Numbered from the stretch's first letter, positions 6,363-14,606 are shown. The stretch is DNA of 37,660 bases from Eubacteriales bacterium (GCA_030524785.1 JAUNFZ010000023.1:1-37660), one strand, 5' to 3'. The notes: generated by a model from the letters alone, not told the origin. Program-made: numbers and translations.

Positions 6363-7226
6363 ATGTTAAAAGAACTGGCTTATTACGACGGCGTGTGGGG
6401 AGCGCCGGAAGAAGTGATGATCCCCTTTAATGACCGGGTACATTTTTTCGGAGACGGCGTGTACGATGCTACAGCGGGCGGAAACCATGTGGTGTATCTG
6501 CTTGATGAGCATCTGGATCGCTTTTACACCAGCGCGAAGGCGCTTGATATTAAAGTCCCGATGGAAAAGGAAGCGCTTGGAAAGCTGCTGACGGAAATGC
6601 TTGCAAAGGTAGAAGGCGAGACACATTTTGTATACTGGCAGGTGACCAGAGGGGCGGCAAGCCGCAACCATGTGTTTGACGAAGAAATGACCGGCAAGCT
6701 GTGGATCATGATCCGCCCGGCGGTATTAAATGACCCGGACAAACCGATCAAGCTGATGACGGCGGAGGATACGCGGTTTTACCACTGCAACATCAAGACG
6801 CTAAACCTGATCCCGTCCGTAATGGCGGCGCAGGCGGCAAAGCGCGCAGGCGTCAGTGAGACGGTTTTCCACCGCGACGGCATTGTGACGGAATGTGCGC
6901 ACAGCAACGTATGCATTTTAAAGGACGGCGTCTTTTACAGTCATCCGAACGACTGCCTGATCCTGCGGGGGATCGCCAAGACGCATCTGATCAAAGCGTG
7001 CTACAAGCTTGGCATCACCGTGATGGAACGTCCGTTTACGCTGGAGGAGCTGTTTGATGCGGATGAGATCATCGTCTCGTCTTCCTCCAACTTCTGCCTG
7101 CACGCAGAGAGTATCAACGGCATCAAGGCGGGCGGAAAAGATCCGGAGACATTAAAGAAAATTCAGGATGAGGTTATTTCGGAATACCTTGCATATACCG
7201 GGAAAGAGAGCCTGTTTGATGAATAA
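6363..7226 (+). CDS. dat: D-amino-acid transaminase (fold-type IV PLP enzyme)
   Basis: A 287-residue aminotransferase that would move the amino group of a D-amino acid to 2-oxoglutarate, giving D-glutamate. The catalytic lysine falls at residue 145 (NIKTLNLI), the same number as in the Bacillus enzyme. The R-x-H pair that binds the D-substrate carboxylate is present at R101-H103 (TRGAASRNH) and separates this family from branched-chain L-aminotransferases. GDGVYD, ILKDGVFYSHP and ILRGI also match. An upstream in-frame ATG at 6333 lies inside the previous gene; GGGAGAAAAAGG before 6363 fixes the start. Its stop overlaps the next gene by 8 nt. It links the imported compound to the D-glutamate cyclase-like proteins. 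Confidence 0.9.
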   Translation: MLKELAYYDGVWGAPEEVMIPFNDRVHFFGDGVYDATAGGNHVVYLLDEHLDRFYTSAKALDIKVPMEKEALGKLLTEMLAKVEGETHFVYWQVTRGAASRNHVFDEEMTGKLWIMIRPAVLNDPDKPIKLMTAEDTRFYHCNIKTLNLIPSVMAAQAAKRAGVSETVFHRDGIVTECAHSNVCILKDGVFYSHPNDCLILRGIAKTHLIKACYKLGITVMERPFTLEELFDADEIIVSSSSNFCLHAESINGIKAGGKDPETLKKIQDEVISEYLAYTGKESLFDE

Positions 7227-8289
7227 AGCGCAGCTGGAAAAAAGAAATATCGGGGAAAATCTGGACACGCTGATGACACTGGATCCGCGCGGCTACGGCG
7301 TATGCCGTATCCTCTACGGGGGCTGCCGCAAGATGGCGAAGGAGCCGCTGACGATCCATGCGGCGCAGGCACTGTGCGAAAACCTTACGGAGGGCGGCGT
7401 CGTATTTCTGATGACGGGATTTGTGCTGCTGCCCTATAAGGTGCCGGAGATGGACGGTATGGTGGGGACGATCCTTACCGCAAGGGCGCTGATCGAGGCG
7501 TTTCATGTCAAGCCGGTGGTGATCTGCCCGCCGGAATGTGTGCAGGCAGTCATAAACTGCGGGCATACTGCGGGCTACCAGGTTTATGAGGACATGGAAA
7601 TGGTAAAGGAAATGCCGCTTTGCATGGGCGTGATCCCCTTTACCAAGGACGAAAAAGAAGCGCCGCTGCAGGCGCAGAACATCTGTGAAACGATCATGCC
7701 TCAGGCGATGCTTGCCATCGAGGCGCCGGGGGCAAATTCGGTGGGCAAATATCACAATGCCGTCGGAAAGGACGTTACAGATTTAGAAGCAAAGACGGAT
7801 GTCCTGTGGAATCTTCTGCGGGACAAAAAGGTGCCAAGCATCGCCATCGGTGATCTGGGCAACGAGATCGGGATGCATTCCCTGGGAGAGCATATAGAGA
7901 AGTTTATCCCCTATACCTCAAAAAATGAATGTGCCTGCGGCTGCGGCGGCGGGATTTTGGCGGCGACGGATACGGATTATCTGATCACGGCGACCTGTTC
8001 GGACTGGGGCTGCTACGGGCTGATTGCGGCGGTGGCATTTTTGAAAAACAACATTGATATCTTCCATGACGAGGCGATGGAAGCGGCGGTGATGAGAGAG
8101 GCTTCCCGAAACGGCATGATCGACATGACGGGATCGCTGCTGCCGGGGATTGACGGCTTTGACCTGAAGATGAATACCGGGATCGTCAGCATGATGCGCC
8201 AGTGCACGGAATATGCGCTGCGCCATGAGGGAGAATTTAACCACTGGTACGGTCCGGTGCTGAAAAAAGGTTATTTTGACGGGGTGTAG
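7219..8289 (+). CDS. DUF4392 protein, D-glutamate cyclase C-terminal-half homologue
   Basis: A 356-residue cytoplasmic protein resembling the DUF4392 (GLUCM-like C-terminal) family. Visible features are GGVVFLMTGFVLLPYKVPEMDG, EAPGANSVGKYHNAVGKD, IAIGDLGNEIGMHSLGE and a Cys/Gly-rich loop CACGCGGGILAATDTDYL. In vertebrate D-glutamate cyclase this domain is fused behind a DUF1445 domain, which is encoded separately here by the gene at 10005. I infer that the two proteins work together on D-glutamate/5-oxo-D-proline. The start was moved from an upstream ATG (7168) to 7219, which has GGAAAGAGAG 8 nt ahead and overlaps the transaminase stop by 8 nt, implying coupled translation. Confidence 0.8.
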   Translation: MNKAQLEKRNIGENLDTLMTLDPRGYGVCRILYGGCRKMAKEPLTIHAAQALCENLTEGGVVFLMTGFVLLPYKVPEMDGMVGTILTARALIEAFHVKPVVICPPECVQAVINCGHTAGYQVYEDMEMVKEMPLCMGVIPFTKDEKEAPLQAQNICETIMPQAMLAIEAPGANSVGKYHNAVGKDVTDLEAKTDVLWNLLRDKKVPSIAIGDLGNEIGMHSLGEHIEKFIPYTSKNECACGCGGGILAATDTDYLITATCSDWGCYGLIAAVAFLKNNIDIFHDEAMEAAVMREASRNGMIDMTGSLLPGIDGFDLKMNTGIVSMMRQCTEYALRHEGEFNHWYGPVLKKGYFDGV

Positions 8290-8292
8290 AAC

Positions 8293-9018
8293 ATGGAATT
8301 ATCCGTAAAGCCTGTGGGAGATCAGGCGGTAATGGCGGTATTCGAACAGCGGATCGCAGAGGAGGTAAGCCGGGAAGTGATGGCGCTTGCGGATGCGCTG
8401 AAAACACTGGAGAATGAGGGCATCCGGGAGACGGTGCCGGCATTTGCCTCACTTTTGGTATATTATGATCCGCTGAAGCTGGATTACGGGACGCTGGAAC
8501 AAAAAATAAGGACGCTGGCGGGAAGGAACGGCAAAAAGGCCGGGACTGCCGGAAAAACGGTAAAGATCCCTGTCTGCTATGGCGGCAGATACGGGGAAGA
8601 TCTGAGGGATGTGGCGGAACATGCCAATCTGTCGGAAGAAGAAGTGGTACGTATCCACAGCGGGCGGGATTACCGCATCTATATGCTGGGATTTCTGCCG
8701 GGCTTCCCCTATCTTGGCGGGCTGGATGAGCGGCTGTTTACCCCGCGGCTTGAAAGTCCGCGCACCAGGATCCCGGCAGGAAGCGTCGGCATCGGCGGGA
8801 AACAGACGGGGATCTATCCGATGGCATCCCCGGGCGGCTGGCGGATCATCGGGCGCACACCGCTTACGCTCTTTGACCCGGGCGGAGCGGGAAAGCTGCC
8901 GTACCATGCCGGTGATGCGATCCGTTTTGTGCCCATCAGTGAGGCGGAATTTGAGCGGATGCGCAAAACGGCTGCAGAGGCGGACAGGGCGGACGAACAT
9001 TTGGAAGCATACGTTTGA
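8293..9018 (+). CDS. pxpB: 5-oxoprolinase subunit PxpB (KipI-like)
   Basis: A 241-residue member of the allophanate-hydrolase subunit 1 family. It shows the family opening VKPVGDQAVMAVFEQRI, the CYGGRYGEDL segment, and the core IYMLGFLPGFPYLGGL followed by PRTRIPAGSVGIGGKQTGIYP and GGWRIIGRTPLTLFDP. With PxpC and PxpA it forms the ATP-dependent prokaryotic 5-oxoprolinase that opens 5-oxoproline to glutamate. In Bacillus the orthologue (KipI) also inhibits the sporulation kinase KinA. It begins 3 nt after the DUF4392 stop, so the D-glutamate cyclase half and oxoprolinase are co-translated. Confidence 0.92.
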   Translation: MELSVKPVGDQAVMAVFEQRIAEEVSREVMALADALKTLENEGIRETVPAFASLLVYYDPLKLDYGTLEQKIRTLAGRNGKKAGTAGKTVKIPVCYGGRYGEDLRDVAEHANLSEEEVVRIHSGRDYRIYMLGFLPGFPYLGGLDERLFTPRLESPRTRIPAGSVGIGGKQTGIYPMASPGGWRIIGRTPLTLFDPGGAGKLPYHAGDAIRFVPISEAEFERMRKTAAEADRADEHLEAYV

Positions 9019-9036
9019 CAAACGGGAGGATGAAGG

Positions 9037-10035
9037 ATGGCACTGGAAATTCTGGCGGCGGGGCCGCTTGCGACGGTGCAGGATATGGGGCGCGAAGGGA
9101 TGGGGAGCCTTGGCTACCGCAGATGCGGCGCCGCCGATAAATATGCCATGCGCCTTGCCAATATCCTGGCGGGAAACATGAAGGCGGGAACGGATGTGCC
9201 GGAGAGGGCGGCGGCCATAGAGTTTACTTTAAGCGGCGGCAGGATTCGTTTTACGAAGGCGGGCAGGATCGCGCTTGCCGGGGCGGACATGTCGCCGAAG
9301 CTGGATGGAGAAGACATCCCCATGTATGCTTCCGTGCAGGTGCGCGCCGGGCAGATACTGGAACTGGGGTTTGCCGCCCGCGGGCTTCGCATGTATCTGG
9401 CAGTTGGCGGCGGCATCAATACAAAGCCTGTGCTTGGAAGCCGCTCCACGGATTGCGCCTGTGCGCTTGGCGGCGCAGACGGCAGGGCGCTGCGTGCGGG
9501 AGATATTTTAGAGACGGGCAAGTTCACAGAGCAAGTAGGAGCGTTTGCCCTGGGAGAAGATTACTTTTGGCTTAAGAGACCGTCCCATCCTTACCGCAGC
9601 GTAGGAGAACAACTGCTCCCGGTGCTGCGTGTGGTTGCCGGCCCGCAGGAGGAAGCGTTTACGGAAGAAGCAAAAGAGAACCTGCGGCGGGGCGTATATC
9701 AGGTGACGTCGGATTCTAACCGCATGGCGTGCAGGTTAAAAGGCCCTGCCCTTGCGGCAAAGGGTGGTTCTGACATCCTCTCAGACGGCATCGTGGAGGG
9801 CTCCATCCAGGTGGCGGCAAACGGTCTGCCGATGGTCATGCTCGCCGATCACCAGACGACTGGCGGCTATGCCAAGATCGGCACCGTTATCAGCACGGAC
9901 ATTCCGGCGATCGCACAGCGAAAGCCGGGAGAGTGCATCGGGTTTACTTATATCACCCCCAAAGAAGCAGGGGAAGCATACAGAAAAGAAGTGAGAAAAT
10001 TAGAATGGCTGAAACAAGAAATGATTACGCATTAG
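9037..10035 (+). CDS. pxpC: 5-oxoprolinase subunit PxpC (KipA-like)
   Basis: A 332-residue allophanate-hydrolase subunit 2 family protein (biotin-dependent carboxyltransferase family). The N-terminus has the diagnostic GPLATVQDMGREGMGSLGY and CGAADKYAMRLAN; LAVGGGINTKPVLGSRSTD lies mid-protein, and the C-terminal region contains SDGIVEGSIQVAANGLP and LADHQTTGGYAKIGTV. It pairs with PxpB as the phosphorylating part of 5-oxoprolinase. GGGAGGATGAAGG precedes the ATG. Its last 31 nt overlap the start of the YcsI-type gene in another frame. Confidence 0.92.
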   Translation: MALEILAAGPLATVQDMGREGMGSLGYRRCGAADKYAMRLANILAGNMKAGTDVPERAAAIEFTLSGGRIRFTKAGRIALAGADMSPKLDGEDIPMYASVQVRAGQILELGFAARGLRMYLAVGGGINTKPVLGSRSTDCACALGGADGRALRAGDILETGKFTEQVGAFALGEDYFWLKRPSHPYRSVGEQLLPVLRVVAGPQEEAFTEEAKENLRRGVYQVTSDSNRMACRLKGPALAAKGGSDILSDGIVEGSIQVAANGLPMVMLADHQTTGGYAKIGTVISTDIPAIAQRKPGECIGFTYITPKEAGEAYRKEVRKLEWLKQEMITH

Positions 10036-10814
10036 AAAGCCCGGGGCGTGTGCGCGCGCTGATACGGGAGGGAAAGATTGATTATCCGACCACCGGGATG
10101 TGCAGCGGATATGCGCAGGCAAACCTGGTGATGCTGCCAAAAGACCTGGCATGGGACTTCCTTTTGTTCTGTCAGAGAAACCCCAGATCCTGCCCGCTTC
10201 TGGAGGTGTCGGATGCGGGAAGCTATACCTTTCCTGTGTTTGGAGCGGGCTGCGATATCCGTACAGATGTCCCGCGCTACCGCGTCTATGAAAACGGCGT
10301 GCTGACAGGGGAATATACGGATGTAACGGCTATTGCACAGGACTGCGGTTATGAACTGGTCAGCTTTCTGATCGGCTGCAGTTTTTCCTTTGAATCTGAA
10401 CTGATCGAAGCCGGGATCCCCGTGCGCCAGATTGAGGAAGGCGTAAATGTGCCGATGTATAACACAAACATTCCCTGCGCGGGCGCGGGAGTATTTTCCG
10501 GGAACATGGTCGTCAGTATGCGCCCGATTCCGCACCGCCTGGTGCCGTCTGCTGTGACTGTGACGGCGGCGATGCCGCGCGTACACGGCGCGCCGATACA
10601 GATCGGCTATCCGGAAGCTATAGGTATTACGGATCTGTCCCATCCGGATTACGGCGATATGGTGACAATAAAAGAGGGTGAAGTGCCGGTATTCTGGCCC
10701 TGCGGGGTGACGCCCCAGGCGGTAGTGATGAATTCAAAACCGGTGTTTGCCATCACCCATGCACCGGGGCACATGTTTATTACGGATGTAAAGAACGTGC
10801 AGCTAAAATTATAA
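10005..10814 (+). CDS. YcsI/DUF1445 protein, D-glutamate cyclase N-terminal-half homologue
   Basis: A 269-residue protein of the D-Glu_cyclase (DUF1445, putative hydro-lyase) family. Recognisable segments are TTGMCSGYAQANLVMLP, FLLFCQRNPRSCPLLEV, FLIGCSFSFESELIEAGIP and the C-terminal VFWPCGVTPQAVV and THAPGHMFITD. In vertebrates the domain is fused to DUF4392 as D-glutamate cyclase, which interconverts D-glutamate and 5-oxo-D-proline; here the partner is the gene at 7219. B. subtilis ycsI likewise lies in the pxpA/kip cluster. The chosen ATG 10005 starts at the usual family distance before the conserved region and overlaps pxpC by 31 nt; its ribosome site is weak, so translation probably depends on pxpC. 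Confidence 0.85.
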   Translation: MAETRNDYALESPGRVRALIREGKIDYPTTGMCSGYAQANLVMLPKDLAWDFLLFCQRNPRSCPLLEVSDAGSYTFPVFGAGCDIRTDVPRYRVYENGVLTGEYTDVTAIAQDCGYELVSFLIGCSFSFESELIEAGIPVRQIEEGVNVPMYNTNIPCAGAGVFSGNMVVSMRPIPHRLVPSAVTVTAAMPRVHGAPIQIGYPEAIGITDLSHPDYGDMVTIKEGEVPVFWPCGVTPQAVVMNSKPVFAITHAPGHMFITDVKNVQLKL

Positions 10815-10850
10815 AAGGCGTAAAGATTCTGAAATAAAAGAGGGAAAATT

Positions 10851-11609
10851 ATGATTTCGATCGATTTGAACTGTGACCTTGGCGAGAGCTTCGGGGCATA
10901 TAAAATAGGAATGGATGAGCAGGTGGTGCCAAACATTACCTCAGCCAATATCGCCTGCGGTTTCCATGCCGGGGATCCACTGGTAATGAAAAAGACGGTT
11001 GCCCTGTGTAAGAAATATGGGGTAGGCATCGGCGCGCATCCGGGATACCCGGATCTTCGCGGCTTTGGCAGACGGAATATGAGCCTTCCGTATGCGGAGG
11101 TGGAGGCGGATATCATTTACCAGGTGGGTGCGCTGAAAGCTTTCTGCGACGGGGAGGGGGTGCCGCTTATCCATGTAAAACCGCACGGGGCTCTTTACAA
11201 TATGGCGGGAAAGGATTATGATCTTGCCATGGCGATCTGCCGCGGGATTCTGGCGGTGGATAAAAGTTTAAAAATTCTGGCATTAAGCGGCAGCGCTATG
11301 ATCCGGGCGGCACAGGAGATCGGAGTGCCTTCTGTCAGCGAGGTTTTTGCAGACCGCGCGTATCAGGCGGACGGATCCCTGGTTCCGAGATCACAGCCCG
11401 GCGCCATGATCACTGATGAAGATGAAGCTGTCAAAAGAGTGATCGATATGGCAAAGACGGGAACGGTGACGGCCATAGACGGAAGCGTGGTGGCGATCCG
11501 GGCGGATTCCGTCTGTGTCCACGGGGATGGTGAAAAAGCGCTGAAGTTTGTGGAAAAGATACACAAAGCGCTGCAGGATGCCGGAATAGAAGTGAGGAGT
11601 TTTTCATGA
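10851..11609 (+). CDS. pxpA: 5-oxoprolinase subunit PxpA (LamB/YcsF family)
   Basis: A 252-residue protein of standard family length. IDLNCDLGESFGAYKIG, NIACGFHAGDPLVM, GIGAHPGYPDLRGFGRR and IHVKPHGALYNMAG hold the conserved Asp/His residues of this amidohydrolase-like barrel, and FADRAYQADGSLVPRSQPGA follows. It carries the ring-opening activity of 5-oxoprolinase, producing glutamate in concert with PxpBC. AGAGGG lies ahead of the ATG. The stop overlaps the next gene by 4 nt (ATGA). Its location last among the enzymes fits a pathway ending in glutamate. Confidence 0.93.
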   Translation: MISIDLNCDLGESFGAYKIGMDEQVVPNITSANIACGFHAGDPLVMKKTVALCKKYGVGIGAHPGYPDLRGFGRRNMSLPYAEVEADIIYQVGALKAFCDGEGVPLIHVKPHGALYNMAGKDYDLAMAICRGILAVDKSLKILALSGSAMIRAAQEIGVPSVSEVFADRAYQADGSLVPRSQPGAMITDEDEAVKRVIDMAKTGTVTAIDGSVVAIRADSVCVHGDGEKALKFVEKIHKALQDAGIEVRSFS

Positions 11610-12505
11610 AAAAAGCGCTTGCCTATGGGATTTTAGGTTCCCTGTTTTTTGCATTTACCTTCGTATTTAACCGCAGCATGAACTTATCCGGCGGGTACTG
11701 GCTGTGGAGCGCCTGCCTGCGGTATTTCTTTACGCTGCCGCTGATGTGGCTTCTGGTAAAACGCCAGCGGGGAATGGCCCAGGTGATGGGAGAGATAAAG
11801 CAAAATCCCTTTTGCTGGATCTTATGGAGCACGGTCGGCTTCGGACTGTTTTATATGCCTCTTACCATGGCGTCTGTTTACGGCGAGTCGTGGTTTGTGG
11901 CGGCTACCTGGCAGATCACGATCGTTGCGGGGATTTTGTTGACGCCGCTCTTTGGAAAAAAGATTCCGGGTAAAAACCTTATCTGGTCCGGCGTAATCCT
12001 GGCAGGCATTTTTCTTCTGCAGGCGGCGCATCTGCGATTAATGCAGACGCAGGGAATGTTGCAGGCGTTCCTGCTGATTCTGGTCGCAGCATTTTCCTAC
12101 CCGCTTGGGAACCGTAAAATGATGTCACACTGTCCGCCGTCGATGACGACGGTGCAGCGCGTGTTTGGCATGACGCTGTGCAGCATGCCGTTTTGGATTC
12201 TGATGGCAGTGATCGCCGGGGCAAAAAGTGGAGCGCCGTCCGGCGGGCAGATGCTCCAGTCCTTTATCGTGGCGCTGTTTTCCGGCGTGATCGCGACGCT
12301 GCTGTTTTTTGAGGCGACGAACCTGACAAAGCATAATGCGAAGCAGCTGGCGGTGATCGAGGCCACCCAGTCCGGGGAGGTGATCTTCACACTGCTTGGC
12401 GGCATATTGTTTTTGGGAGATGCACTGCCGTCCGCAGTGGGATTTTTTGGAATCCTCCTGATCGTAGCGGGGATGGTCGGCAACAGCTTTGCCTCGGCAG
12501 GCTAA
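11606..12505 (+). CDS. EmrE/DMT-family transporter
   Basis: A 299-residue membrane protein of about ten hydrophobic helices arranged as two similar halves, as in the drug/metabolite transporter superfamily (multidrug-efflux EmrE-type family). Segments such as FVFNRSMNLSGGYWLWSACLRYFF and the C-terminal EATQSGEVIFTLLGGILFLGD match the family. It overlaps pxpA by 4 nt, so it belongs to the operon. Substrate is unknown; export of a by-product, or exchange of an amino or keto acid released by the transaminase, would fit. Drug efflux is not supported by context. Confidence 0.8.
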   Translation: MKKALAYGILGSLFFAFTFVFNRSMNLSGGYWLWSACLRYFFTLPLMWLLVKRQRGMAQVMGEIKQNPFCWILWSTVGFGLFYMPLTMASVYGESWFVAATWQITIVAGILLTPLFGKKIPGKNLIWSGVILAGIFLLQAAHLRLMQTQGMLQAFLLILVAAFSYPLGNRKMMSHCPPSMTTVQRVFGMTLCSMPFWILMAVIAGAKSGAPSGGQMLQSFIVALFSGVIATLLFFEATNLTKHNAKQLAVIEATQSGEVIFTLLGGILFLGDALPSAVGFFGILLIVAGMVGNSFASAG

Positions 12506-12521
12506 AGAGGGGAGAGAGTTT

Positions 12522-12992
12522 ATGCAGAAGAATACATTGGATGCGGTTGATAAAAAAATATTGAATATCCTGATGGTGGAAGCAAAGAGGCCTCTGAAAG
12601 AAATCGCAGAGGCTGTTTTTTTCTCTGTTCCAGCAGTCTCTGCGCGCATTGAAAAGCTGGAAAAGGAGGGATATATCAGGGGATATCAGGCGCAGGTCGA
12701 TCCGGTACTGACCGGATTTCCCGCGCGGGCATTTATCCAGGTCGCGGTCGCCCAGGAAGATAAGGAAGAATTTTACGCCTATGTGCAAGGCTGCCGGGAG
12801 GTCGCAGAATGTTGCTGCGTGACGGGAGAGTATTCCATGATGTTAAAGGTCTGCCTTCCGACCATGGAGGAACTTGAAAGCTTTGCGGGCAGGCTGGGGC
12901 GGTTTGGAAAAACGCAGACGCATGTTGTGTTCTCTGTCTCCGTACCGCACCGCGGTGTGGCGATCACTGAAGAATGTTCAAAAGGAATTTAA
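12522..12992 (+). CDS. Lrp/AsnC family transcriptional regulator
   Basis: A 156-residue regulator with an N-terminal winged helix (VDKKILNILMVEAKRPLKEI then FSVPAVSARIEKLEKEGYIRGY) and a C-terminal RAM ligand-binding domain (FIQVAV, CREVAECCCVTGEYSMML). The in-frame ATG at 12489 overlaps the exporter; GGGGAGAGAG before 12522 supports the later start. As last gene of the operon it is the likely ligand-sensing regulator of the promoter at 662-690, where the 9-nt inverted repeat overlaps the -35 box. The effector would be an amino acid, plausibly the transported substrate or glutamate; this is inference. Confidence 0.9.
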   Translation: MQKNTLDAVDKKILNILMVEAKRPLKEIAEAVFFSVPAVSARIEKLEKEGYIRGYQAQVDPVLTGFPARAFIQVAVAQEDKEEFYAYVQGCREVAECCCVTGEYSMMLKVCLPTMEELESFAGRLGRFGKTQTHVVFSVSVPHRGVAITEECSKGI

Positions 12993-12997
12993 AAATC

Positions 12998-13058
12998 GGG
13001 GTTACCGCTTCACGATTTTCTAATCAAATCGTTAAAGCGGCAGCCCCATATTTATTTT
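12998..13058 (+). terminator. Terminator of the transport/oxoprolinase operon
   Basis: GGGG...CGCTT...ACGATTT on the left pairs with AAATCGT...AAAGCG...CCCC on the right (12998-13047) around a short loop, then a T-rich tail TATTTATTTT. It begins 6 nt after the lrp stop and ends just where the next promoter starts. Confidence 0.8.
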
Positions 13059-13084
13059 ACAAATGCACCCGTATACGTTATACT
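13056..13084 (+). promoter_or_regulatory. Promoter of the AGCS symporter gene
   Basis: TTTACA (13056-13061) and TATACT (13079-13084) with a 17-nt spacer; start near 13091, giving a short leader before the ATG at 13116. Confidence 0.65.
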
Positions 13085-13115
13085 GAACATATCACGCAGG
13101 ATAAGGGGTGCTGAT

Positions 13116-14516
13116 ATGGAGATCATCAATTGGCTGTATAATTTCATGTGGGGAGATTTGATTTTTGTTCCGCTGCCGGGAGGCGGGACAGCCGGGCTGT
13201 CTCTGCTGGTTCTGATCCTCGTGCCGGTTGGAATTTATTTTACGGTTCGGACAAAGTTTGTACTGATACGCCATTTCCCCGGCATGATTCGGATTGCGAT
13301 GGAAAAACAAAAAGGCAGCCGGGAAAACGGTATTTCCGGTCTGCAGGCGCTGATTGTATCTACGGCCACCAGAGTGGGGATGGGAAATCTTGTGGGAGTT
13401 GTGGCGGCGGTTTCCGCCGGCGGCGCCGGAGCTGTTTTCTGGATGTGGCTGATGGCGCTTCTGGGATCCTCCACCGCATTTGCGGAGGCTGCCCTGGCGC
13501 AGATATATAAACAGAAAGATCCGCTGTACGGGGGCTATCGCGGGGGCCCGGCTTACTATATCCACGCGTTTATGCAGGGACGGGCAAAGAAAAGCGGGAA
13601 AAAACGCAGATACAGCCTGTTTGCGGTGCTGTTTGCCGTTTCCGGCCTGATCTGCTGGTGCGGTATCAGCCAGGTAATCAGCAACTCGGTGACTTCCGCG
13701 ATGGAAAATGCGTTTCATATTCCTCCGCTGTATACTACCATCGTGCTGGTTGCCGCCGCTGCGGTGATTGTGCTGCGCAAAAACGCTACAGTAAAGGTGC
13801 TCGATGTGATGGTGCCGGTGATGGCCGGATGTTATCTTCTGATGACATTTTTTGTGATTATCAGAAACGCCGGGGCGCTGCCGGGGGTACTGCAGAGAAT
13901 TTTCACAGAAGCCTTTGGGCTTCGGCAGGCTGCAGCGGGAGGCTTCGGTGCGGTGCTGATGAACGGTGTGAAGCGGGGGCTTTTCTCCAACGAGGCGGGC
14001 TCCGGTTCCGCTCCCTGCGCCGCTGCCGCTGCGGACGTGGATCACCCGGCAAAAGCGGGGCTTCTTCAGGCTTTTGGCGTATTTATCGACACGATTGTAA
14101 TCTGCAGCTGTTCGGCCATGATTCTTTTGCTGGCTCCCGAGGAAAAGCTTCAGGGACTTGTGGGGATGGATCTTCTGCAGGCGGCGATGCAGTTCCATTT
14201 CGGAGGTTTCGGGGTGACATTTATTGCATTGATTCTTTTGCTGTTCAGTTTTTCTACTTTTATCGGTATTCTTTTTTATGCCAGATCAAACGTGGCGTAC
14301 CTCTTTGGAGACAACTGGATGTCCCAGACGCTGTACAAGGTATTGGCTCTGGTGATGCTGTTTATCGGCGGACTGGCCGCCTATACCTTTGTGTGGGATC
14401 TGGGGGATGTGGGTATCGGTTTGATGACCATCTTTAATATGACGGCACTTCTGCCTCTGTCGGGGCAGGCACTGGCGTCGTTAAAGGATTATGAGAAGCG
14501 TCAGAGTTTGCGGTAG
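13116..14516 (+). CDS. Amino acid carrier protein, alanine/glycine:cation symporter (AGCS)
   Basis: A 466-residue sodium (or proton)-coupled symporter of usual AGCS length with about ten membrane helices. The N-terminal WGDLIFVPLPGG, the IVSTATRVGMGNLVGVVAAV pore motif, the GGYRGGPAYYI segment and NEAGSGSAPCAAAAAD are diagnostic. AAGGGG lies before the ATG. It has its own promoter and follows the operon terminator, so it is independent of the oxoprolinase genes, yet its amino-acid substrates (alanine, glycine, possibly D-forms) are close to that pathway. A weak A/T hairpin follows the gene. Confidence 0.92.
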   Translation: MEIINWLYNFMWGDLIFVPLPGGGTAGLSLLVLILVPVGIYFTVRTKFVLIRHFPGMIRIAMEKQKGSRENGISGLQALIVSTATRVGMGNLVGVVAAVSAGGAGAVFWMWLMALLGSSTAFAEAALAQIYKQKDPLYGGYRGGPAYYIHAFMQGRAKKSGKKRRYSLFAVLFAVSGLICWCGISQVISNSVTSAMENAFHIPPLYTTIVLVAAAAVIVLRKNATVKVLDVMVPVMAGCYLLMTFFVIIRNAGALPGVLQRIFTEAFGLRQAAAGGFGAVLMNGVKRGLFSNEAGSGSAPCAAAAADVDHPAKAGLLQAFGVFIDTIVICSCSAMILLLAPEEKLQGLVGMDLLQAAMQFHFGGFGVTFIALILLLFSFSTFIGILFYARSNVAYLFGDNWMSQTLYKVLALVMLFIGGLAAYTFVWDLGDVGIGLMTIFNMTALLPLSGQALASLKDYEKRQSLR

Positions 14517-14550
14517 CTCAGACGGAGGGTGTAAAATCCAAACGAGGTGT

Positions 14551-14580
14551 TGAATTTGAAAAATGCACAAATTCAGTTTT
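14551..14580 (+). terminator. Weak terminator after the symporter
   Basis: TGAATTTG (14551-14558) and CAAATTCA (14568-14575) form an 8-bp A/T-rich stem followed by GTTTT. Low stability suggests partial termination. Confidence 0.45.
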
Positions 14581-14606
14581 AAAACAGTACACTTTGTCCG
14601 GGAATG

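Noticed and set aside
13092-14198. Long minus-strand frame (368 codons) opposite the AGCS gene
   Set aside because: It is a shadow of a gene with clear AGCS motifs; the translation is low-complexity with no recognisable domain.
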